From Nocardioides sp. zg-1228 (lineage in GTDB: Bacteria > Actinomycetota > Actinomycetes > Propionibacteriales > Nocardioidaceae): a stretch of 64,000 bases of DNA. Below, piece after piece: positions 53,806 through 63,411 of the stretch. Position numbers and translations under genes: made by a program. Under the pieces are notes generated by a model. The model worked only from the letters and a program-made list of their open reading frames with translations. It ran no database searches and was not told the origin of the DNA. Every line of letters starts with the position of its first letter. Position 1 is the first letter of the stretch. The DNA lies in NCBI RefSeq assembly GCF_017086465.1, contig NZ_CP070961.1, positions 1,178,001 through 1,242,000 of the forward strand. The letters are read 5' to 3'.

Positions 53806-54356
53806 CGCGACCGCACGCGCGCCACGGCGGCGTCGACGAGGACGTACATGTCGTCGAACGTCGCCGGCAGCGCGTCGACGGGCCACCACCGCACGTCGAT
53901 CGACTCCTCGCTCGTGGCGTGGGCGGCCGTGGGCTCCGCCGTGGCGAGGAAGCGCACGTCGAGGTGGTGCACGGTGCCCCGCTCGGAGCAGAACTCCACG
54001 GCGTGCTCGTCGACCGACAACGGCTCCTCGGCGAGGTCGAACGACGCCAACCCCGACTCCTCCACGAGCTCGCGTCGTGCGCCGTCGGCGAGCGAGGCGT
54101 CGCCCGGCTCGAGGTGACCGCCGAAGGCCAGCCACGCGTCGGCCTTGCGGTGGTGGTTGAGCAGCACCCGGCCGCCGTCGGGCGACACGACGATCGCCCC
54201 GGCGGTGAGGTGGTCGGGGAAGCAGGCCTTGGCCAGCCCGTCGGGGTGCGCGGCGAGGTGGGCGAGGAAGCGCCTGCGCAGGGCGTCCTGGCCGGGGGTC
54301 GGGGCGACCCAGCCCGTCAGCGTGGCGACCGCGGTCGCGTGGAGCTGAGCGCTCAC
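53754..54356 (-). CDS. NUDIX hydrolase
   Basis: 200 aa from GTG 54356. Nudix box GGHLEPGDASLADGARRELVEESG carries the REx2EExG core (shown here split by design: RRELVEESG). Substrate unknown. The start overlaps the DUF2342 gene stop by 4 nt, so the two are co-transcribed. The C-terminus overlaps the YgjP-like gene on the other strand. Confidence 0.88.
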   Translation of the reverse strand: MSAQLHATAVATLTGWVAPTPGQDALRRRFLAHLAAHPDGLAKACFPDHLTAGAIVVSPDGGRVLLNHHRKADAWLAFGGHLEPGDASLADGARRELVEESGLASFDLAEEPLSVDEHAVEFCSERGTVHHLDVRFLATAEPTAAHATSEESIDVRWWPVDALPATFDDMYVLVDAAVARVRSRQSTSSPGGGSSRAAAE

Positions 54357-55771
54357 CCGGTGGGGCGGGACCCGCCGTCGGCACTGTCCTCCGGGCCGTC
54401 CTCCGGGCCGTCCTCCGGGCTGTGCTCCGGGCCCTTGTCGGGGCCGTCGTCGGGGTCGTCCTGGCCGCCGCCGAGCAGGTCGCGCAGGCCGGCGTCGAAC
54501 TCCTCCTCCGACAGCTCGTCGGGCGTCACCGAGTCCTCCCGGAAGCCCAGCGGGTCGTCGAGGTCGGCGGCGGTGGGCAGCAGGTGCGGCGACATCCAGA
54601 CGCCGTCGCGGGCCTCGGTGCCCTGCCGGGTGCGCAGCGAGCCCCACAGGGTGGAGGCGTCGCGCAGGCGCCGGGGCCGCAGCTCGAGTCCGACGAGGGT
54701 GGCGAAGGTGTGCTCGGCGGGACCGCCGGCGGCGCGCCGGCGGCGTACGGTCTCCTGCAGCTTGGCCGCGGCGGGCATCCGCTCGGCGGTGGCCTGGCCG
54801 ACCACCTCGTCCACCCAGCCCTCCACCAGCGCGAGCGTCACCTCGAGCTTCTCCAGCGCCGCCTTCTGGGCGGCCGACGGCTCGGGGTCGAACAGGCCAC
54901 CGGTGAGGGCGTCCTGCATCGCCTGCGGGTTGGCGATGTCGACCTCTCGGAGCTTGGCCTCCATGCCGGAGGTGTCGAAGTCCATGCCGGCGCCGTACTC
55001 GGCGACCGCCCCGATGAGGTGGTCGCGCAGCCACGGCACCCCGGCGAACAGCCGCTGGTGCGCCGCCTCGCGCAGCGCGAGGTAGAGCAGCACGTCGTCG
55101 GCCGAGACGTCGGGGAGCTCCTCGGCGAAGACCGCGACGTTGGTCGGCAGCAGGGCCGCCTTGCCGATGGGGCCGAGGGGCAGGCCGATGTCGGAGGCGC
55201 TGAGCACGTCACCGGCCAGCGCGCCCAGGCCGCTGCCGACCTGGGTGGCGACCATCGCAACGCTGGCCCTGCCGATCATGGCCATCAACGGGCCGGCCAG
55301 CTGCTTCATCTCCTCGGGCATGGCCTGGCCGAGCGCCTGGGTGGCGGAGCCGGCGATCGGCTCGACGAGCACCTTCCACACGGGGATGGTCTCCACGATC
55401 CACTCGGCCCGCGACCACGCGGCGGTGGTGCTCACCCCGGACGGGAACTCGGTGGTGGTGTCGAGCCAGTGGTCGGCCAGGCGCACCGCGTCGTCGACCG
55501 CGGCGGACTGCGCCGCGCTGACGGTCGGGTCGGGCTCCTGCGCGGCCGTGCGGCGGGCCAGGTCGGTGACCGTGTCCCAGTTGACCGCCCCGTCGTGGGG
55601 CGCGAACAGGGACTGCATCTGCGCCATCAGCGAGTTGAGGTCGGGCATCCCGCCTCCCGCGCCGAACCCGCCCATCTGGGAGAAGATCTGCTCGAAGGGC
55701 GTGCCCTTGAAGGGGTTGTTGTCATCGGGACCCTGACCGGACGACCCGGGTCCGCCGGGGGTGTCACTCAT
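54353..55771 (-). CDS. DUF2342 zinc-dependent metalloprotease family
   Basis: 472 aa from ATG 55771. Helical protein; the zincin-like motif is LREAAHQRLF (about 233-242). An N-terminal Gly/Phe/Met-rich segment (about 24-50) and a C-terminal acidic tail of GPED-type repeats (about 440-470) flank the domain. The tail is encoded by 12-bp tandem repeats (about 54390-54440). Homologous to Rv3195 of M. tuberculosis. Activity and substrate are not established; the annotation as protease is structure-based. Confidence 0.85.
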   Translation of the reverse strand: MSDTPGGPGSSGQGPDDNNPFKGTPFEQIFSQMGGFGAGGGMPDLNSLMAQMQSLFAPHDGAVNWDTVTDLARRTAAQEPDPTVSAAQSAAVDDAVRLADHWLDTTTEFPSGVSTTAAWSRAEWIVETIPVWKVLVEPIAGSATQALGQAMPEEMKQLAGPLMAMIGRASVAMVATQVGSGLGALAGDVLSASDIGLPLGPIGKAALLPTNVAVFAEELPDVSADDVLLYLALREAAHQRLFAGVPWLRDHLIGAVAEYGAGMDFDTSGMEAKLREVDIANPQAMQDALTGGLFDPEPSAAQKAALEKLEVTLALVEGWVDEVVGQATAERMPAAAKLQETVRRRRAAGGPAEHTFATLVGLELRPRRLRDASTLWGSLRTRQGTEARDGVWMSPHLLPTAADLDDPLGFREDSVTPDELSEEEFDAGLRDLLGGGQDDPDDGPDKGPEHSPEDGPEDGPEDSADGGSRPTG

Positions 55772-55858
55772 GGGGCCAACGTTACCCACCCGGCCCAGCA
55801 GCCCCCGCGCCTGCGCCACGCCTGCCCCCACGGGCGCGCCGGACCTAGACTCGCCCGG

Positions 55859-56344
55859 GTGAGCGACCCCCTCCGCGACCCGCGTCGTGACCCGCTTCGT
55901 GACCCCGTCCGTGACCCCGTCCGTGATCCGCTGCGCCTCGTCGACATCCGCGACACCCCGCTCGACGTCGTCGAGGTGCTCGACGCCCTCGGCGACGACG
56001 GGGCCGGCGGCCTCGTCCTCTTCGTCGGCCAGGTCCGCGACCACGACGGGGGCAAGGGCGTGGTGGCGCTCGACTACTCCGCCCACCCGTCCGCACTGGC
56101 CCGGCTCGAGGACGTCTGCCGGCAGGTGGCGCGGGACCACGACGTCAGGGGAGTGGTGGCCGTGCACCGGGTCGGCGAGCTGCGCATCGGCGACCTCGCA
56201 GTCGTCGTCGCCACCACCGCAGCCCACCGCGGTGATGCCTTCGCGGCGTCCCGGGCACTCATCGACACCCTCAAGGCCGAGGTGCCGATCTGGAAGCACC
56301 AGGTCTTCGACGACCAGAGCGAGGAGTGGGTCGGCACGCCGTAG
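55859..56344 (+). CDS. moaE: Molybdopterin synthase large subunit MoaE
   Basis: 161 aa. The MoaE core starts at about 27; conserved features are GALVLFVG-like GGLVLFVGQVRDH, the Lys-containing LKAEVPIWKHQ and final W. The first 26 residues are an unusual RDPLRDPV-type repeat encoded by short tandem repeats, and no later in-frame ATG/GTG start removes it. MoaE with MoaD inserts sulfur into precursor Z. It would support the molybdenum hydroxylase at 19.5-23.3 kb. Confidence 0.9.
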   Translation: MSDPLRDPRRDPLRDPVRDPVRDPLRLVDIRDTPLDVVEVLDALGDDGAGGLVLFVGQVRDHDGGKGVVALDYSAHPSALARLEDVCRQVARDHDVRGVVAVHRVGELRIGDLAVVVATTAAHRGDAFAASRALIDTLKAEVPIWKHQVFDDQSEEWVGTP

Positions 56345-56385
56345 GCCTCCCGGTCCCGGGAGGTCCCTGCGCCTACGCTCGTCGG

Positions 56386-56646
56386 GTGGAGATCCTCCTG
56401 TGGCTCGTGCCGTCGGCCGTCGTCACTGTCGCCGCCATGGCGTGGGTGTCGTGGGCCGGGCGCGACGGCCGCGGCGAGGTCGACCGTGACGTGGCCGCCG
56501 AGCGCCTCGGCAGGGCGCTGTCGAAGGACCTGCCGGCGCCCCCCCGGCGTACGCCGGCGCCCGGGCGCGACCGCAGCACCGGCATCGCCGTCCGCCCCAG
56601 CCACGGCGCCGCGCCCCGCGACGACGCGGGCCGGCGCGCCTCCTGA
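56386..56646 (+). CDS. Small membrane protein, hypothetical
   Basis: 86 aa from GTG 56386. One N-terminal hydrophobic helix (about 2-21) and a polar, Arg/Pro-rich tail. No domain recognised. It lies between moaE and the PDZ/Lon protease. Confidence 0.6.
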   Translation: MEILLWLVPSAVVTVAAMAWVSWAGRDGRGEVDRDVAAERLGRALSKDLPAPPRRTPAPGRDRSTGIAVRPSHGAAPRDDAGRRAS

Positions 56647-56706
56647 GGAGTCCGCCCGGGGTGGCTCGTCGTCGGCCGGTTGCCGCCATTTGAGAGAGTT
56701 GGGGAC

Positions 56707-57759
56707 ATGAAGGAGCGGACAGGTGCGGGATTGCTCGCGCTCTGCCTGCTCGCAGCACTGTGGGCGGCGGCGGCGTTCGTGCCGTTGCCCTACGTCACCT
56801 ACTACCCAGGACCGACCGTCGACATACTCGCCGACGACGACGGCAAGGAGATCGTCCAGGTCGCGGGCCGCAAGGCCTACCACGACGACGGCGAGCTGCG
56901 GATGACCACCGTCTACGTCAGCACGCCGCAGGAGGACGTCTCCCTGCCCGAGCTGCTGCAGGCCTACTTCGACCCCGACGCCGCCGTGTGGCCGCGGTCC
57001 TCGATCTACGCTCCCGACGAGACCGACGAGTCCACCGACCGCGAGTCGGAGGCGGCGATGGCGTCCTCCCAGGACACAGCCGTGGCGGCGGCCCTCACCG
57101 AGCTCGGCGAGGAGGTCGACTCCGTCGTGAAGATCCTCGACGTGACCCCCGGGCTGCCCGCCGACGGCAAGCTCGAGGTGCGCGACGTGCTGCTGCGCGT
57201 CGGCGACACGCCGATCCGGGAGGCCCAGGACGTGGTGGATGCCGTCGACGAGGCGTCCCCCGGCGAGCCCCTCACCTTCCTCGTGCGCCGCGGCGAGAAG
57301 GAGGTCAGCGTCGACGTCACCCCCGAGGAGGTCGAGGGCGACCTCCGCATCGGCATCGCGCCCGGCCTCGGCTTCGACTTCCCCTTCGACGTGAGCGTCG
57401 ACATCTCCGAACGGATCGGGGGCCCCAGCGCCGGGCTGATGATGGCTCTCGCCATCTACGACACCCTGACGCCGGGCTCGCTCACCGGCGGCGCCGAGAT
57501 CGCCGGCACCGGGACGATCACCCCCACCGGGGAGGTCGGCCCCATCGGCGGCATCCAGCAGAAGATCGCCGCCGCCCGCGACGCCGGAGCCGACCTGTTC
57601 TTCGTGCCGGCCGCCAACTGCGGCGGCATCGGGGGAGTGGACCCCGGCGACATGCGCCTGGCGAAGGCCACCACGATGCACGCCGCCGTCGAGACCCTGT
57701 CCGACTGGGTGGCCGACCCCGACACCGACCTGCCGACCTGCGAGGACACCGCTTCATGA
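56707..57759 (+). CDS. PDZ-Lon (LonC-type) membrane-anchored serine protease
   Basis: 350 aa. Signal anchor at about 7-27, PDZ domain (about 140-220, with LPADGKLEVRDVLLRVGD) and Lon-type catalytic domain with Ser241 (GGPSAGLMMAL) and Lys286 (IQQKIAAARD). Homologue of Rv3194c/YlbL. Its protease domain faces outside. ATG 56707; the PPA1309 gene overlaps by 4 nt. Confidence 0.9.
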   Translation: MKERTGAGLLALCLLAALWAAAAFVPLPYVTYYPGPTVDILADDDGKEIVQVAGRKAYHDDGELRMTTVYVSTPQEDVSLPELLQAYFDPDAAVWPRSSIYAPDETDESTDRESEAAMASSQDTAVAAALTELGEEVDSVVKILDVTPGLPADGKLEVRDVLLRVGDTPIREAQDVVDAVDEASPGEPLTFLVRRGEKEVSVDVTPEEVEGDLRIGIAPGLGFDFPFDVSVDISERIGGPSAGLMMALAIYDTLTPGSLTGGAEIAGTGTITPTGEVGPIGGIQQKIAAARDAGADLFFVPAANCGGIGGVDPGDMRLAKATTMHAAVETLSDWVADPDTDLPTCEDTAS

Positions 57760-58379
57760 CCGACCCCACCCCACCGGCGCCCGACGCCGGTCCGGCCGAC
57801 GCGGCCGCACCCGACGCGCTGCCGGAGGACCCCGCCCTGGCCACTGCCGTCCTCGAGATCGAGGCGCACGTCGCCCAGGACGGCTGGGACCAGCCGGCCC
57901 GCCTCTACGCCCTGGTCGACACCGCCGAGCTGGTCGCGCAGGAGCCGGCGCTCGCCGCGGTGATGGAGATCGACGGTCCCGCCGAGGACGGCTCGCTCAC
58001 GCCGATCGAGCAGGACGGGCTGCCCCCCGGCCAGGTCCTCGAGGACGTGCTGCACGGCATCGCCTGGCCCGACAGCGTGGCCGGCTGCGCCGCCGTCATC
58101 GAGCGACTGGTGCTGCCGCCCGGCGTCGACGACGACATCCCCGACGACCCCGCCGCGGCCGAGCTGTTCGCGCGCGAGCACCCCGACCGCCAGGAGGTGC
58201 GCATGGTCGCGGGCGTGACCCGCGCCGGTGCGTCCTACTGCGCCCTGCGGCTGCGGGCCCACGACGACGAGCAGTCGGTGGTCAACGGCACCGAGCTGGT
58301 GCCCGGACTCCTCCAGCTGCTCCACGAGACACTGCACGACACCCCTCCCCGCCCCGACGAGAACCCTGAGCAGGCCTAG
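57756..58379 (+). CDS. PPA1309-family protein
   Basis: 207 aa. The LATAVLEIEAHVAQDGWDQP segment and GSLTPIEQDGLPPG, GIAWPDSVAGCA motifs are those of the actinobacterial PPA1309 family. Pro/Ala/Asp-rich first 25 residues. No enzymatic motif. Conserved between LonC-type protease and UPF0182, and translationally coupled to the protease. Confidence 0.83.
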   Translation: MTDPTPPAPDAGPADAAAPDALPEDPALATAVLEIEAHVAQDGWDQPARLYALVDTAELVAQEPALAAVMEIDGPAEDGSLTPIEQDGLPPGQVLEDVLHGIAWPDSVAGCAAVIERLVLPPGVDDDIPDDPAAAELFAREHPDRQEVRMVAGVTRAGASYCALRLRAHDDEQSVVNGTELVPGLLQLLHETLHDTPPRPDENPEQA

Positions 58380-58384
58380 TCAAG

Positions 58385-61381
58385 ATGAGCAATCCGTTCG
58401 ACCGACCCACAGGACCCTCCGGACCCGACGGCCCCCAGCGGCCTGGCGGACCCGGCGGCACAGGAGGCGCACGGCCCGCAGCCGCGTCACGCCGGCCGGG
58501 AGCGCTGGTCATCACCGCGATCGTCCTGGTCGTGGGGTTCATGCTGCTGAGCGCGTTCGCCTCCTTCTGGACCGAGCGACTGTGGTTCGGCTCGGTCGGC
58601 TACCAGGAGGTCTTCAACACCCTGCTGCTGACCCGCGTCGGGCTGTTCTTCGTCTTCGCCGGGCTGATGGCGGCCGCGGTGGCCATCGCCATGGCGATGG
58701 CCTACCGCTTCCGCCCGCTGCTGTGGCCGGGGATGCCCGGGACGCCCGATGACGGCATGGACCGCTACCGCGCGCTCCTCGCCCCGCGGATGGGCCTGGT
58801 GATCGCGGTCGCCGCCGGCGTGATGGGGCTCTTCGCGGGCGCGTCGGCCTCCGGCCAGTGGCGCAGCTTCTCGCTGTGGCGCCACGGCGAGCAGTTCGGC
58901 ACCACCGACCCCTACTTCAACAAGGACGTCGGGTTCTACGTCTTCCAGCTGCCGTTCTGGCACTACCTCGTCGACTTCGTGATGGCCGCTGCCGTCGTCG
59001 GCCTGATCGCCTCGCTGCTGACCAACTACCTCTTCGGCGGCATCCGGCTCTCCGCCCGCCCCGGTGAGCGGCTGACCAGTGCCGCGCAGATCCAGGTCTC
59101 CGCGCTTCTCGCGCTGTTCGTGCTCGCCAAGGCCGTGGACTACTGGCTCGACCGCTTCGACCTCGTCACCAACTCGGGCTCGATCTTCACCGGCATGGGC
59201 TACACCGACGACAAGGCAGTCCTGCCGGCCAAGGAGATCCTCGCCGGCATCGCGATCGTCTGCGCGCTGCTGTTCCTCGCCAACATCTGGCGACGCACCT
59301 GGCTGCTGCCGTCGGTCGGTGTCGCGTTGTTCGCCCTGTCCGCGATCATCCTCGGCCTGATCGTGCCGACGGTGGTCCAGGCGATCCGCGTCAACCCCAA
59401 CGTGCCGGACCGCGAGGGCCCCTACATCAAGGCCAACATCGACGCGACCCGCGCCGCCTACCAGCTCGACCAGATCGAGGTCCGCAACGTCGCCGGCACC
59501 GGTGTGGCCAACGACGGCCGGCTCGAGGAGCTCGACGGCATGACCGCCGGCATCCCGCTGGTCGACCCCCAGATCGTCAGCGAGATCTTCGAGCAGCAGC
59601 AGCAGGTGCGCGCCTACTACTCGGTGCCCAACGTGCTCGACGTCGACCGTTACGAGATCGACGGCAAGGACCGCGCCGTCGTGCTCGGCGTGCGCGAGCT
59701 CGACCAGAGCGGCCTCGCCGAGGGCGACCAGAACTGGTCCAACCTGCACACCGCCTACACCCACGGCAACGGCGTGATCGCCGCGTACGCCAACCAGCGC
59801 CCGGGGGATGACTCGGTCCAGCAGACCGGCATCCAGTGGGCCGAGGGCCAGGAGGCCGACGAGGACGCACTCACCAGGCTCGCCGGCGACGAGGGCTACG
59901 AGACCCGCGTCTACTTCGGCGAGCAGAGCCCGACCTACAGCATCGTCGGGCTCAACCCCGACGGGAAGCCGGTGGAGTTCGACCTGCCGCGCGGCGAGCG
60001 CACCGACGAGGACGTCGCGACGACCTATGACGGCAAGGCGGGCGTGCCGATCGGCAACATCGTCAACCAGCTGCTCTACGCGGTGCGCTTCAGCGAGCCC
60101 AACCTGCTGCTGTCGAGCCGCGTGCACGAGAACTCCAAGATCCTCTACGACCGCAACCCGCGCCGCATGGTGGAGAAGGTCGCGCCGTGGCTGACCGTCG
60201 ACTCCGACCCCTACCCGGCGGTGGTCGACGGGCGGATCCTGTGGATCCTCGACGGCTACACGGTCACCGACAAGTACCCGCTGTCGCAGCGGGAGTCGCT
60301 CGAGGAGATGACCGACGACTCGCTGCAGGAGAACACCGGGTTCCAGACCCTGCCGACCGACGAGATCAACTACCTGCGCAACTCGGTCAAGGCCACCGTC
60401 GACGCCTACGACGGCACCGTGTCGCTCTACGAGTGGGACGAGGCGGACCCGATCCTGCAGGCGTGGGAGGCGGTCTTCCCCGACGTCGTGCAGCCCAAGG
60501 ACGACATCCCCGACTCGCTGCGCGAGCACCTGCGCTACCCCGAGGACCTGTTCAAGGCCCAGCGCTTCCAGTTCCAGCGCTACCACGAGACGTCCGCGTC
60601 GGCGTGGTTCGAGGGCTCCAGCCGTTGGGAGGTGCCGAGCGACCCGCAGCGCACCACCCGGCTGCAGCCGCCCTACCGCCTCTTCGCCGACACCGGCGAC
60701 GGCGAGACCTGGTCGCTGACCTCGGTCTACGTGCCGCGGCGCAAGGAGAACAACCTCGCCGCCTACCTGTCGGTCAACAGCGACGCGACGAGCGACGACT
60801 ACGGCAAGGTCAGGGTGCTGCAGCTGCCCAACGAGCCCACGGGCGGGCCGCTGCAGATCGCCAACACGTTCGCCACCAACGAGGACATCAGCCAGGCGCT
60901 GCTGCCCTACACGACCGGTGACGCCGACCGGGTGCCGGGCAACCTGCTCACGCTGCCGATCGACGACACGTTCATGTACGTGCAGCCGGTCTACACGCGC
61001 CGTGACGGTGAGTCCAACTTCCCGATCCTGCGGTTCGTGCTCGTCTCCTACGAGAACCGGGTCGGCATCGGCACCACGCTCGTCGACGCGATCGAGGACG
61101 CCCTGACCTCCGACGCCTCGGACGACGGGACGACCGACCCGACGGAGGACCCCACGGAGGACCCCACGGAGGAGCCGACCGAGGAGCCGTCGGAGTCGCC
61201 GGGTGAGCAGCCGACCACGGAGCCCGGCACCCCGTCCACGGTCCGCGAGCTGCTGGAGCAGGCCGAGGACAAGTTCTCCCGGGCCGACGAGGCGCAGCGC
61301 AACGGCGACACCGTGCGCTGGGCACGCCTCATGGACGAGGGTCGCGCGCTCATCGAGGAGGCGGTCCGAGCGGCACGCTGA
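58385..61381 (+). CDS. UPF0182 family large membrane protein
   Basis: 998 aa. About seven membrane helices occupy residues 37-330 (including FWTERLWFGSVGYQEVFNTL), followed by a long extracytoplasmic domain and an acidic C-terminal repeat (DPTEDPTEEPTEEP type, about 915-935) before a final helix. Homologue of Rv3193c. Function unknown; suspected role in envelope physiology. Starts 5 nt after the PPA1309 gene. Confidence 0.9.
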   Translation: MSNPFDRPTGPSGPDGPQRPGGPGGTGGARPAAASRRPGALVITAIVLVVGFMLLSAFASFWTERLWFGSVGYQEVFNTLLLTRVGLFFVFAGLMAAAVAIAMAMAYRFRPLLWPGMPGTPDDGMDRYRALLAPRMGLVIAVAAGVMGLFAGASASGQWRSFSLWRHGEQFGTTDPYFNKDVGFYVFQLPFWHYLVDFVMAAAVVGLIASLLTNYLFGGIRLSARPGERLTSAAQIQVSALLALFVLAKAVDYWLDRFDLVTNSGSIFTGMGYTDDKAVLPAKEILAGIAIVCALLFLANIWRRTWLLPSVGVALFALSAIILGLIVPTVVQAIRVNPNVPDREGPYIKANIDATRAAYQLDQIEVRNVAGTGVANDGRLEELDGMTAGIPLVDPQIVSEIFEQQQQVRAYYSVPNVLDVDRYEIDGKDRAVVLGVRELDQSGLAEGDQNWSNLHTAYTHGNGVIAAYANQRPGDDSVQQTGIQWAEGQEADEDALTRLAGDEGYETRVYFGEQSPTYSIVGLNPDGKPVEFDLPRGERTDEDVATTYDGKAGVPIGNIVNQLLYAVRFSEPNLLLSSRVHENSKILYDRNPRRMVEKVAPWLTVDSDPYPAVVDGRILWILDGYTVTDKYPLSQRESLEEMTDDSLQENTGFQTLPTDEINYLRNSVKATVDAYDGTVSLYEWDEADPILQAWEAVFPDVVQPKDDIPDSLREHLRYPEDLFKAQRFQFQRYHETSASAWFEGSSRWEVPSDPQRTTRLQPPYRLFADTGDGETWSLTSVYVPRRKENNLAAYLSVNSDATSDDYGKVRVLQLPNEPTGGPLQIANTFATNEDISQALLPYTTGDADRVPGNLLTLPIDDTFMYVQPVYTRRDGESNFPILRFVLVSYENRVGIGTTLVDAIEDALTSDASDDGTTDPTEDPTEDPTEEPTEEPSESPGEQPTTEPGTPSTVRELLEQAEDKFSRADEAQRNGDTVRWARLMDEGRALIEEAVRAAR

Positions 61382-61430
61382 CCCCGATTTGGGCTCCGCC
61401 CGACCACCCCTGTAAGGTTCTGTTCACCGA

Positions 61431-61504
61431 CGCGGGGTGGAGCAGCTCGGTAGCTCGCTGGGCTCATAACCCAGAGGTCGCAGGTTCAAATCCTGCCCCC
61501 GCTA
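61431..61504 (+). tRNA. tRNA-fMet (initiator, CAU anticodon)
   Basis: 74-nt cloverleaf without encoded CCA. Anticodon stem CTGGG/CCCAG with loop CTCATAA gives CAU. The three consecutive G-C pairs in the anticodon stem and the unpaired first position (C1 opposite U72) are hallmarks of initiator rather than elongator tRNA. T arm GCAGG-TTCAAAT-CCTGC. It is followed by a terminator. Confidence 0.93.
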
Positions 61505-61510
61505 CAAAGG

Positions 61511-61548
61511 ACGAGGCCTGATCTGCAGCGATGCGGATCAGGCCTTGT
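61511..61548 (+). terminator. Terminator after tRNA-fMet
   Basis: A perfect 10-bp stem (61514-61523 with 61536-61545, AGGCCTGATC/GATCAGGCCT), extendable by three weaker pairs, starts 10 nt after the tRNA. Confidence 0.8.
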
Positions 61549-61571
61549 CGCTTCCCCGGGGATCCCCCCGC

Positions 61572-62361
61572 TCACTTCCCTCGGTCCAGGCGCGCTCGGG
61601 TCTCCTCGATCACGGCGACCAGCTCGTCCCGGCTGGGGCCGGCGGCGTACGGCGCCCGCCAGCCGGTCTCGTAGACCGCCCGCGCCAGGGGCTCGGCCGG
61701 CGTGGGGCAGCTGGGGAGCGCGGTCATCGAGAAGTACGGTCCGGCGTACTCGCCGATCCGGGGGTCCGCCTGGGCGGCCTCGCGGATCCGCTCGGTCGTC
61801 AACGGCCGGGCCAGGTCGAGCTCGGCGCCCTGCCAGCGCGCCACGGCATCGGTGTCGATGGCGATGTGGTCCTCGACCCAGGGGCGGATCTGCTCGTCGC
61901 ACCAGGCACCGAACGGGTCGGCGAGCGACGCCGGATCCGCGCCGTCGTCGAGCAGGCGGAGGAGGTTGTCGATCTGGGTGAACGCCATCGCGATGCCGCG
62001 GCCGCGGGTGGGTGTCGTGGTGGCCACGACGTCACCCACCGATGCGAGCCGCGATCCGCCGCTGGGGCCGGTACACGTTGCGCAGGGCGCCGCCCACCAT
62101 CACCGGGCTGGGCGGTCGCGCCCGCTCCGGGTCGGTCCAGCGGGCGAGTGCGGGGACGGCGCGACAGGCAGCGTCGAAGACGGCGTCGAGCCGGAGTGGC
62201 TTCAGCCCGTCGTCGGCCATCGGGCAGCCGAAGAGCACCGAGAAGTGTCCGGCCTCGTGCAGGAACAGCAGGACCTGGTAGCCGTCGTACCCGCTGAAGG
62301 CGCCGAGCGGGTTGTCCATCGGACCTGGCTCGGCCCCCGGCGGGCCAGCACGTCGGCCCAC
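61572..62361 (-). pseudogene. FAD-dependent oxidoreductase remnant (5' truncated, frameshifted)
   Basis: Two adjacent fragments read as one protein in different frames. 62032-62361 encodes LLFLHEAGHFSVLFG and GGALRNVYRPQ; 61572-62039 encodes GDVVATTTPTRGRGIAMAF and continues to a normal end. The second frame reads back as GGSRLASVGDVV just past the break, so one base is gained or lost near 62050-62070. The N-terminal FAD-binding GxGxxG region is absent upstream. The family is the flavin monooxygenase/tryptophan-halogenase-like group. Either a decaying gene or a sequencing error combined with a truncation. Confidence 0.65.
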
Positions 62362-62480
62362 TGCGGGCGGAAGCCGCGAGCGGGTGTCCCGGCCGTCCGC
62401 TGCCGGCGTCGAGTGCTGTCCCTCGCGCGGACGACGACGCCTCCAGCACTCGACTCGCGCCTGGGCCGCGCTGGCCCCGC

Positions 62481-63194
62481 TCAGTGCGGTGGGTCGGTCG
62501 TGTAGCGGGTGTCGCTCTGCGTCACGACCTCCGCGGCGACGTCGCGGAGCTTGATGTTGGCGGTGGAGGAGACGCGTACCAGGTAGTCGAAGGCATTCGA
62601 CTCGTTGATCCGGTAGCGCTCCATGAGGATGCCGACGGCCTGTCCGATCACCTTCCGGCTGGACAGGGCGGTGGTGAGGTGCTCCTCGTTGTGTCGCCCT
62701 CCCAGGGCGGTGGCGGCATAGAGCGCGAAGAGCTGAGCGAGGTCTCGCGACTCGGGGCCGATGCCATCACCGGTGGTGCTGCAGAGGTTGAGCACGGCGC
62801 CGCCGGCGCTGTCGACCTCGTGCAGCCCGATCCCCATCTGGGCCGTGACCCCGGCCTCGAGGGCGCGGGGTACGAAGCTGGGCCAACGGTGCTCATGTCG
62901 CATGTGGTCCGAGATGACCGTGCCCCCGTCGACCAGGGCGTCCAGGCACGGTCCTTCACCGCAGTCGTACTGGATGAGGTCGAGCTTCTCCACCACGTTG
63001 CTGGAGGCGGCGTAGGTCTCGTTCTGCCCGTCCTTGCCCCGGATGGTCACGCTGGCGTGGTCGAAGCCCGGCACGGCGTCCGGTGCGGCGGCGACGATCG
63101 CCTCGACCATGTCGTGGGTGGTGCGGGCGGCTGTGATGCTCGTGGCCGCCTGGGCCAGCAGCGCCGCGATCCGCGGCGGCTCTACCTGGCTCAT
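62481..63194 (-). CDS. GAF-ANTAR RNA-binding antiterminator/regulator
   Basis: 237 aa. GAF domain at about 10-165 (DHASVTIRGKDGQNETYA, DCGEGPCLDAL) and an ANTAR domain at about 175-232 (LSSRKVIGQAVGILMERYRI, then NIKLRDVAAEVV). ANTAR proteins bind paired hairpins in nascent RNA and prevent termination. The input to the GAF domain and the RNA targets are unknown. ATG 63194. Confidence 0.92.
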   Translation of the reverse strand: MSQVEPPRIAALLAQAATSITAARTTHDMVEAIVAAAPDAVPGFDHASVTIRGKDGQNETYAASSNVVEKLDLIQYDCGEGPCLDALVDGGTVISDHMRHEHRWPSFVPRALEAGVTAQMGIGLHEVDSAGGAVLNLCSTTGDGIGPESRDLAQLFALYAATALGGRHNEEHLTTALSSRKVIGQAVGILMERYRINESNAFDYLVRVSSTANIKLRDVAAEVVTQSDTRYTTDPPH

Positions 63195-63411
63195 ACGCTC
63201 GCTCCCTCGCGGCCGTTCTCGCCTGATGCGTTCACCATCACCATACGGCGTCGCTGCCGGGACGAGCCGACGGTCGAGGCGATCGACGCTACGTGCGCGC
63301 GACGGGCGCCGTGGAGGTGCCCGCGCCCCGGCATACGATGGGGGGTATCGCGGCCGACGCCGGGCTGCGCTGCCGCACCCAGCGCCCCGACCCTCGCACC
63401 CAGGAGAACCG

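Noticed and set aside
54390..54440. CRISPR-like short repeat run
   Set aside because: The 12-bp repeats have no spacers and encode the acidic repeat tail of the DUF2342 protein.
61431..62480. Integrated element using tRNA-fMet as attachment site
   Set aside because: No duplicated tRNA 3' end, integrase or phage gene was seen; only a decayed oxidoreductase gene follows.
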